Below, piece by piece: positions 1 to 6,500 of a stretch of 64,000 nt of DNA; position 1 is the first letter of the stretch; every line of letters begins with the position of its first letter. Position numbers and translations under genes: made by a program. This DNA is from an uncultured Flavobacteriaceae bacterium (GTDB lineage: Bacteria > Bacteroidota > Bacteroidia > Flavobacteriales > Flavobacteriaceae), in assembly GCA_905181835.1 (NCBI GenBank), contig CAJIZF010000002.1:1-64000 (forward strand), in the 5' to 3' direction. The notes under the pieces were generated by a model. That model did not search any database. It saw only the letters and a program-made list of their open reading frames with translations, and was not told the DNA's origin.

Positions 1-1
1 G

Positions 2-91
2 GTTGGATTTTTTGGTTTAGAGCATATTATAGTTGCATTTACTGCACTGTTTGTACTTTCCAAAGAAAATCCAAATGCCAAGTTTATTTGA
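2..91 (+). CDS. C-terminal end of a membrane protein (partial, 5' end outside window)
   Basis: Frame 2 is open from the first base and reads 29 residues (GFFGLEHIIVAFTALFVLSK, then a short polar tail) to TGA at 89-91. The hydrophobic stretch followed by a polar tail looks like the last transmembrane helix of an integral membrane protein. The family cannot be named from so little sequence. No terminator is visible before the next gene. Confidence 0.5.
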   Translation, partial: VGFFGLEHIIVAFTALFVLSKENPNAKFI

Positions 92-97
92 GATAAA

Positions 98-139
98 AGG
101 TATCCTATTAGGTATCCCATTTCAAAAACTAGGTATCCC
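98..139. repeat. Three direct repeats of AGGTATCC upstream of an integrase
   Basis: AGGTATCC occurs at 98-105, 110-117 and 131-138; the last two copies extend to AGGTATCCC. They lie 53-94 bp before the start codon of the tyrosine recombinase at 192. Short spaced direct repeats here are typical of recombinase arm sites, an attachment site or an operator. Which of these applies is inference. Confidence 0.45.
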
Positions 140-191
140 TATTTTAAATTCAGAATTGTATGCCAATTGTTTAACTTAAAACCAATTGGTA

Positions 192-1409
192 ATGAAACAA
201 AAAACCATGACAGTTTTGTTCTATTTGAACAAGGCTAAAACCAATCAAAAGGGAGTCTGTCCTATTTATTGTAGAATCACATTTCTAAAAAAAAGAAAAC
301 AATTTTCAACAGGACAATTTATAAATCCAGTCCACTGGAATTCAAAAACACAAAGAGCTTCAATAAAGGAGGTAAACTCTGATTTTATTAATGGTGTATT
401 AACCATTATTAGGCAAAATATTAATAATGCCTACTTAAGGCTTCAATTAGAAGAAGATAAATTTGAGGTAGAAGATATTTCCAATCTATATTTTGGTAGG
501 AATGGCAAGAAAGAAGATACCCTTATTAGTTATTACAACAAGTATTTAGCTAAAATCAAGAGACTTATTGGTAAAGATATTAAAGAGGCAACCTATAAAA
601 AGTTTCAATATGTTAAAGGATTTTTAGAATCATTTATTCAATTTAAATATAAAACTAAAGACATACCGCTAAAGAGACTAGAACTTCTTTTTCTAGAGGA
701 TTTGGAGTACTATTTAAAGACTGAAAAAGACTTGGGACAATCTACAATCAACAAGGTTATTCAACGCCTTAGAAGGCCTGTAAAAGAGGCTGTTTCAGAA
801 GGCTATTTGGACAAGGATCCCTTTATGTTGTACAAGGCAAAAACAACTAAAACAGATGTAGTGTTTTTATCTCCTGAGGAACTACAAACCTTTGAGAATT
901 TTACATTTAAACAGCCTAGATTACAACTCGTAAAAGACCTATTTATATTCTGTTGTTATACAGGTTTAGCTTATAATGAATTATCTAGGTTAGAACACAA
1001 GCACATACAAAAAGGATTTGACGGCATGTTGTGGATTAGTATGAAAAGAGAGAAAACATCAAAAGACTTTTCTATTCCCTTACTTCCCCGAGCAGGAAGT
1101 TTGATTATTAAGTATCAATCAAAACAGTCCATGATATTTCCTAAGATTAGCAATCAAAAGTATAATTCATTCTTAAAAGAGATAGCAGCTATTATTGGTA
1201 TAGAAAAGAAGCTAACAACTCACATAGCCAGAAAGACTTTTGCAAGTACAGTTCTGCTATATAATGACGTCCCTATGGAGATTGTATCAGAGTTATTAGG
1301 ACATAGTAGCATGAAGGTTACTCAGGCAAGTTATGGAAAGATAGTGCAGAAAAGTATCAGTAAAGAGATCTTAAGAATATCTAATTTATTAAAATCTATT
1401 AACCCATAA
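192..1409 (+). CDS. Tyrosine recombinase / site-specific integrase
   Basis: A 405-residue phage-integrase-family tyrosine recombinase of the Bacteroidetes type. The N-terminal third begins TVLFYLNKAKTNQKGVCPIY, which resembles the arm-type DNA-binding domain of Bacteroidetes integrases. A SAM-like core-binding region follows, then the catalytic domain. Visible catalytic elements are the box-I-like FCCYTGLAYNELSRLE (Ala where many relatives have Arg), THIARKTFAS (HxxR), ELLGHSSMKVTQASYGKI (HxxH/W region and nucleophilic Tyr). ATG 192 is preferred over an in-frame TTG six bases upstream, because MKQKTMTVLF is the usual type of start. The gene opens the surface-protein locus and is followed by two terminators. 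It would catalyse integration, excision or inversion at nearby short sites; the target is not known. Confidence 0.9.
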   Translation: MKQKTMTVLFYLNKAKTNQKGVCPIYCRITFLKKRKQFSTGQFINPVHWNSKTQRASIKEVNSDFINGVLTIIRQNINNAYLRLQLEEDKFEVEDISNLYFGRNGKKEDTLISYYNKYLAKIKRLIGKDIKEATYKKFQYVKGFLESFIQFKYKTKDIPLKRLELLFLEDLEYYLKTEKDLGQSTINKVIQRLRRPVKEAVSEGYLDKDPFMLYKAKTTKTDVVFLSPEELQTFENFTFKQPRLQLVKDLFIFCCYTGLAYNELSRLEHKHIQKGFDGMLWISMKREKTSKDFSIPLLPRAGSLIIKYQSKQSMIFPKISNQKYNSFLKEIAAIIGIEKKLTTHIARKTFASTVLLYNDVPMEIVSELLGHSSMKVTQASYGKIVQKSISKEILRISNLLKSINP

Positions 1410-1440
1410 AACCAACAAACCTATTCCATTTAAAATAATG

Positions 1441-1468
1441 CCACTCTTTAATTTAGGGTGGTTTTTTT
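1441..1468 (+). terminator. Rho-independent terminator after the integrase
   Basis: CCACTCT pairs with AGGGTGG (one T-G wobble) around an AT loop and is followed by seven T. The same hairpin recurs after three other genes of this locus. Confidence 0.8.
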
Positions 1469-1471
1469 ATG

Positions 1472-1501
1472 CCTCTTGCATTAATTGTAAGGGGTTTTTT
1501 T
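1472..1501 (+). terminator. Second tandem terminator
   Basis: CCTCTTGCA pairs with TGTAAGGGG and is followed by a T run. It is nearly identical to the hairpin at 2055-2083 behind the next gene, so this is another element shared between the cassettes of the locus. Confidence 0.7.
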
Positions 1502-1638
1502 GTTTGTGCCTTGTATGATAACTATCATAATATAGAACAAATAAGCCTTTTAAATTTGCATTCCGTTAAGGACATTGAATGTCGGGTTCTACTCAAACGA
1601 TGCGTATTAATTTAGCAATTTAATTAAAATTTAAAACA

Positions 1639-2019
1639 ATGAAAAAACTACTCTATATTTTTTTAACTGTACTTATCGTTGGGTGTAGTGGTGAGGATAA
1701 GGGAGGAAACAATTACCCATCGTTAAGAGTAGTAAATCAAACCACTGATAGTGATGACAGAAATATTGTTTCGGTAAAACTTTTAAATTATGAGTTTACG
1801 TACAACTTAATATTACTCCAGAATAATGAACAAATATTTATTTTAGATAATGGGATGCCTGGTGGGTATGAAAATATAAATATAGAAGTACGTTTATCTG
1901 GCCCACAATTAGTAATAAGAAATATTGATGTAACATTTAATGTATGGAGAAGTAACAACAACTTGTTACTCATACTGGTGGTTGTGGAGGAGAGGGTAGC
2001 GGCTCAAATACTACAGTAA
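1639..2019 (+). CDS. Small secreted lipoprotein, 3' end apparently frameshifted
   Basis: The N-terminus MKKLLYIFLTVLIVGC is a lipoprotein signal peptide with lipobox LIVGC, followed by SGEDKGGNN, so a surface or periplasmic lipoprotein is expected. No domain is recognised in the remaining 110 residues. The predicted end (LLLILVVVEERVAAQILQ) is hydrophobic and odd. Shifting by one base near 1955-1965 gives THTGGCGGEGSGSNTTVIID and a stop at 2028-2030, a far more natural end for such a protein. The true gene is therefore probably 1639-2030 with one extra or two missing bases. The sequence is not repetitive, so this shift could be either a real mutation or a base-call error. Confidence 0.65.
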   Translation: MKKLLYIFLTVLIVGCSGEDKGGNNYPSLRVVNQTTDSDDRNIVSVKLLNYEFTYNLILLQNNEQIFILDNGMPGGYENINIEVRLSGPQLVIRNIDVTFNVWRSNNNLLLILVVVEERVAAQILQ

Positions 2020-2054
2020 TAATAGATTAAAATTTTGTTTTAGTTTTGTTTTGA

Positions 2055-2083
2055 CCTCTTGCAGAAATGTAAGGGGTTTTTTT
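2055..2083 (+). terminator. Terminator after the small lipoprotein
   Basis: CCTCTTGCA, loop GAAA, TGTAAGGGG, then seven T. The tail continues TATGCCTCATTTTAATTAAC, the same run-out and leader sequence found in the other cassettes. Confidence 0.75.
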
Positions 2084-2102
2084 ATGCCTCATTTTAATTA
2101 AC

Positions 2103-2110
2103 TACTTTTG
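2103..2110 (+). promoter_or_regulatory. Bacteroidetes -7 box for the DUF285 lipoprotein
   Basis: TACTTTTG fits TAnnTTTG and stands 18 bp before the ATG. The leader that follows (TTTAAAACTAAACACAATG) is the same as that before the gene at 3155. Confidence 0.6.
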
Positions 2111-2127
2111 GTTTAAAACTAAACACA

Positions 2128-2499
2128 ATGAAAAAACTTATCTATTTATTTTTAGCTTTATTAATCGTTGCTTGTAGTAGTGATGATAGTAGTGATAACG
2201 GAGGAAATGAGCCATCTAACTGTGATGTAGTTTATTTAGCAGATAACGGAGTAACTATTAAGGCTTGTGATGATGCAATTGTTGGTGATACGGGAAATAT
2301 TAATGGTTTTACCTACACCGTTGTTTCTGAACAACAATTAAGAGATTATATTGATGCAGACTATTCTGAATTGAATAGACTTGTAACAAGTCAAGTTACT
2401 AATATGGCAGAATTATTTCGAGATAGTAATATTAACCAACCCATAGGTAATTGGGATGTGAGTAATGTGACTAATATGAGTATGTATGTTTTATGCTAA
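2128..2499 (+). CDS. BspA-like (DUF285) surface lipoprotein, N-terminal readable part
   Basis: The signal peptide MKKLIYLFLALLIVACSSDD has a lipobox and is almost identical to that of the lipoprotein at 11143-11694. Residues 20-65 form a Ser/Asp linker and a short domain with CDVVYLADNGVTIKACDDA. From about residue 68 the BspA-type repeat region begins (LVTSQVTNMAELFRDSNINQ, then IGNWDVSNVTNM). The repeats are DUF285 leucine-rich-like units found in surface lipoproteins. The frame breaks near 2480, but the same repeats continue out of frame to about 2980, so this is only the front part of one gene. Confidence 0.8.
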   Translation: MKKLIYLFLALLIVACSSDDSSDNGGNEPSNCDVVYLADNGVTIKACDDAIVGDTGNINGFTYTVVSEQQLRDYIDADYSELNRLVTSQVTNMAELFRDSNINQPIGNWDVSNVTNMSMYVLC

Positions 2500-2980
2500 T
2501 GCTTTTAACCAACCCATTGGAATTGGGATGTGAGTAATGTGACTAATATGGTTATATGTTTATAATGCTACTCTTTTAACCAAGATATAAGTTATTGGGA
2601 TGTGAGTAATGTGACTGATATGAGATGATGTTTACTGAATGATGATTTTAACCAACCTATTGGGAATTGGGATGTGAGTAGTGTAACTAATATGAATGTA
2701 TGTTTAGTGGTGCTAAGTTTTAATCAATATAGTAATTGGGATGTGAGTAATGTACTAATATGAGTTTATGTTTAAAGATGCACGCTTTTAACCAAGCTAT
2801 TGGTAGATTGGGATGTGAGTAGTGTGACTGATATGAGGTAATGTTTAGTAGTGCTGATGCTTTTAACCAAGATTTAAGTTCTTGGAGTGTTAGATAATGT
2901 ATACAGATTGTTAATTTTAGTTTATGAATTCACCTCTAACAGAAGCAAACACACCTAACTTCACTAACTGTACTCCTTAA
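2500..2980 (+). pseudogene. Out-of-frame continuation of the DUF285 lipoprotein
   Basis: The segment holds about five more units that read NWDVSNVTNM or NWDVSSVTDM, each in a different frame because of single-base losses (for example GTAATGTACTAATATG where its neighbours have GTAATGTGACTAATATG). The last frame reads SPLTEANTPNFTNCTP and stops at 2978-2980; an NFTNC-type end is usual for this family. An intact gene would be 2128-2980, about 280 codons. Base-calling errors in the repeats and real decay cannot be told apart here. Confidence 0.7.
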
Positions 2981-2997
2981 CCATTTAAGATTACAAG

Positions 2998-3026
2998 CCA
3001 TTCTTTAATTTAGGGTGGTTTTTTTT
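2998..3026 (+). terminator. Terminator after the DUF285 gene
   Basis: CCATTCT pairs with AGGGTGG with wobbles, followed by eight T. It is the same family as 1441-1468 and 9051-9079. Confidence 0.7.
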
Positions 3027-3120
3027 ATGCCTTATTTTAGTGGATAGTCATTTACATAATGGTATTAAAGGCATATCCTCTTCCTTCAGTTCAGCTATTT
3101 CTAAACCTCGTAAATAGGTT
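3027..3120 (+). repeat. Shared intergenic module X
   Basis: A non-coding stretch of about 90 bp running from ATGCCTTATTTTAGTGGATAG to CTAAACCTCGTAAATAGG. A complete second copy lies inverted at about 10951-11046, and the first third recurs at 9080-9125. It always sits directly behind the CCACTCT/AGGGTGG terminator. Its function is unknown. It may be a recombination site, or simply the product of segmental duplication. Confidence 0.75.
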
Positions 3121-3129
3121 TTAATTAAC

Positions 3130-3137
3130 TACTTTTG
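3130..3137 (+). promoter_or_regulatory. Bacteroidetes -7 box for the YadA-head-like gene
   Basis: TACTTTTG matches TAnnTTTG. The leader from 3121 to the ATG at 3155 is nearly identical to 2094-2130 before the DUF285 gene, so both genes are likely to be expressed in the same way. Confidence 0.6.
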
Positions 3138-3154
3138 TTTTAAAACTAAACACA

Positions 3155-3535
3155 ATGAAAAAAATATTTACAATTATTGCATTAACAGTATTATTTAGTA
3201 TGAATGCTCAAACCTTTTGGTTTCAAGGAACTGGACAAAATGCTATCAAAACCATTAATGCAACAGCAAGTGGACTTTATTCTACAGCAATGGGAGGAGA
3301 CACAGAAGCAAGTGCATCTTATTCTACAGCAATGGGAGTAGGCACAACAGCAAGTGGATATGGTTCTACAGCAATGGGACGAACTCAAAAGCAAGTGGAG
3401 CTTATTCTACAGCAATGGGAGTTTCACAACAGCAAGTGGAGATACTTCTACAGCAATGGGATGAACACAACAGCAAGTGGAGCTTATTCTACAGCAATGG
3501 GACTAACACAGAAGCAAGTGATTATGGTTCTTTAG
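3155..3535 (+). CDS. Readable fragment 1: signal peptide and first head repeats
   Basis: Residues 1-19 are the signal peptide ending in NAQ. Residues 35-76 are in-frame YadA-type units (TASGLYSTAMG, TEASASYSTAMG, TTASGYGSTAMG). After one missing base near 3385 the frame reads TQKQVELILQQWE, which is the head repeat translated out of frame. The frame returns for TTASGAYSTAMG and is lost again before the stop. Confidence 0.6.
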   Translation: MKKIFTIIALTVLFSMNAQTFWFQGTGQNAIKTINATASGLYSTAMGGDTEASASYSTAMGVGTTASGYGSTAMGRTQKQVELILQQWEFHNSKWRYFYSNGMNTTASGAYSTAMGLTQKQVIMVL

Positions 3536-6500
3536 TTATTGGACAATATAATTCAAGTGGTTCTTCAGTTACAAATAGTGCAACTGCATTTTCTACAGCA
3601 AACACTGCTTTTGTGATTGGAAATGGAGCAAACGCTGTAAGTTCATCCGATGCTTTTAAAGTAATGTTTAATGGAGATACTTATGTATCTAATAGTTTAT
3701 ATTTAGGAGGAACAGAAATTACTTCAACAGCAACGGAACTCAACCTTTTAACTGGAGCAACAAGTTTAGGAACAGGGATTTTATCTCCTGTAACTGAGAA
3801 TTCAAATACAGGTGTTAGGCTTTCAACCGCTGTAGCAGCTAATCACGGAGATATAGGCTCTAATGCAGTTGATTTAAGTTATTCAAATTCTGCAAGCACA
3901 ACCAGAGGTGCAACAGGAGATTCTTCTACAGCAATGGGACAAAACACAGACAGCAAGTGGAAGTCGTTCTACAGCAATGGGACAAGCACAGAAGCAACTG
4001 GAAATGCTTCTACAGCAATGGGACGATAGCACAACAGCAAGTGGAATTACTTCTACAGCAATGGGATATGAGCACAAAGCAAGTGGAATTATTCTACAGC
4101 AATGGGAGATAACACAACAGCAAGTGGAATCTTCTACAGCAATGGGAAGAAGCACAGAAGCAAGTGGAGATTATTCTACAGCAATGGGACGTAACACAAC
4201 AGCAAGTGATTATGGTTCTTTAGTTATTGGACAATACAATTCAAGTGGTTCTTCTGCAACAAGTGCAAATTCATTTTCTACAGCAAACACTGCTTTTGTG
4301 ATTGGAAATGGAGCAGACGCGTAAGCTTCATCCGATGCTTTTAAAGTAATGTTTAATGGAGATACTTATGTATCTAATAGTTTATATTTAGGAGGAACAG
4401 AAATTACTTCAACAGCAACGGAACTCAACCTTTTAACTGGTGCAACAAGTTTAGGAACAGGGATTTTATCTCCTGTAACTGAGAACTCAAATACAGGTGT
4501 TAGGCTTTCAACCGCTTTAGCAGCTAATCACGGAGATATAGGCTCTAATGCAGTTGATTTAAGTTATTCACATTCTGCAAGTACAACCAGAGGTGCAACT
4601 GGAAATATTTCTACAGCAATGGGATTTAAAACAATAGCAAGTGGACCTGTTTCTACAGCAATGGGAGGGTTCACAACAGCAAGTGGAACTTATTCTACAG
4701 CAATGGGAAGAACCACAACAGCAAGTGGATATGCTTCTACAGCAATGGGAGATGGCACAACAGCAAGTGGAAATATTCTACAGCAATGGGAGATAGCACA
4801 ACAGCAAGTGGAGTCTGTTCTACAGCAATGGGACTGTACACAACAGCAAGTGGAGATTATTCTACAGCAATGGGAGAAGCACAGAAGCAAGTGGAGATTA
4901 TTCTACAGCAATGGGAAGAGACACAGACAGCAAGTGGAGATTATTCTACAGCAATGGGAGATGACACAGAAGCAAGTGGAAATTATTCTACAGCAATGGG
5001 AGATCCACAACAGCAAGTGGAACTTATTCTACAGCAATGGGAGAGTCACAACAGCAAGTGGAAATTCTTCTACAGCAATGGGAGAATCCACAAAGCAAGT
5101 GGAAGTCTTCTACAGCAATGGGAGTAAGCACAACAGCAAGTGATTATGGTTCTTTAGTTATTGGACAATACAATTCAAGTGGTTCTTCAGTTACAAATAG
5201 TGCAACTGCATTTAACACAGCAAACACTGCTTTTGTGATTGGAAATGGAGCAAACTGCTGTAAGTTCATCCGATGCTTTTAAAGTAATGTTTAATGGAGA
5301 TACTTATGTATCTAATAGTTTATATTTAGGAGGAACAAAAATTACTTCAACAGCAACGGAACTCAACCTTTTAACTGGTGCAACAAGTTTAGGAACAGGG
5401 ATTTTATCTCCTGTAACTGAGAATTCAAATACAGGTGTTAGGCTTTCAACCGCTGTAGCAGCTAATCACGGAGATATAGGCTCTAATGCAGTTGATTTAA
5501 GTTATTCATCTTCTGCAAGCACAACGAGAGGTGCAACAGGAGATTATTCTACAGCAATGGGAAGAACACAGAAGCAAGTGGAATTCTTCTACAGCAATGG
5601 GACAAGCACAGACAGCAAGTGGAAATGCTTCTACAGCAATGGGAGATAGCACAGAAGCAAGTGGAATTCTTCTACAGCAATGGGAGATACACAACAGCAA
5701 GTGGAATTCTTCTACAGCAATGGGAGCAACACAACAGCAAGTGGAATTCTTCTACAGCAATGGGAAGAAGCACAGAAGCAAGTGGAGATTATTCTACAGC
5801 AATGGGAGAGACACAACAGCAAGTGATTATGGTTCTTTAGTTATTGGACAATACAATTCTTCGGGTTCTTCAGTAACAAGTAGTGCAACTGCATTTTCTA
5901 CAGCAAACACTGCTTTTGTGATTGGAAATGGAGCAAACGCTGGAAGTTTATCCGATGCTTTTAAAGTAATGTTTAATGGAGATACTTATGTATCTAATAG
6001 TTTATATTTAGGAGGAACAAAAATTACTTCAACAGCAACGGAACTCAACCTTTTAACTGGTGCAACAAGTTTAGGAACAGGGATTTTATCTCCTGTAACT
6101 GAGAATTCAAATACAGGTGTTAGGCTTTCAACCGCTTTAGCAGCTAATCACGGAGATATAGGCTCTAATGCAGTTGATTTAAGTTATTCACATTCTGCAA
6201 GTACAACCAGAGGTGCAACTGGAAATATTTCTACAGCAATGGGATTTAAAACAACAGCAAGTGGAAGTCGTTCTACAGCAATGGGAGAAGCACAAAGCAA
6301 GTGGAAGTCTTCTACAGCAATGGGAGAAACACAGAGCAATTGGAAATACTTCTACAGCAATGGGAAGAGGCACAGAAGCAAGTGGAACTTATTCTACAGC
6401 AATGGGAGAATGCCACATCAGCAAGTGGAAATAATTCTACAGCAATGGGAAGAAGCACATTAGCAAGTGGATATGCTTCTACAGCAGTGGGAGTGGCACA

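Noticed and set aside
3191-6373. Cysteine-rich minus-strand frames (SHCCRIISTCCC type) opposite the YadA-head-like gene
   Set aside because: They are the reverse translation of the 42-bp head repeat; their periodicity and composition follow entirely from the plus-strand repeat. They have no start or promoter of their own.
3385-6450. QQVEILLQQWE-type repeat protein in a second plus-strand frame
   Set aside because: It is the head repeat read out of frame after single-base shifts; it never starts or ends independently, and the true frame resumes after each shift.
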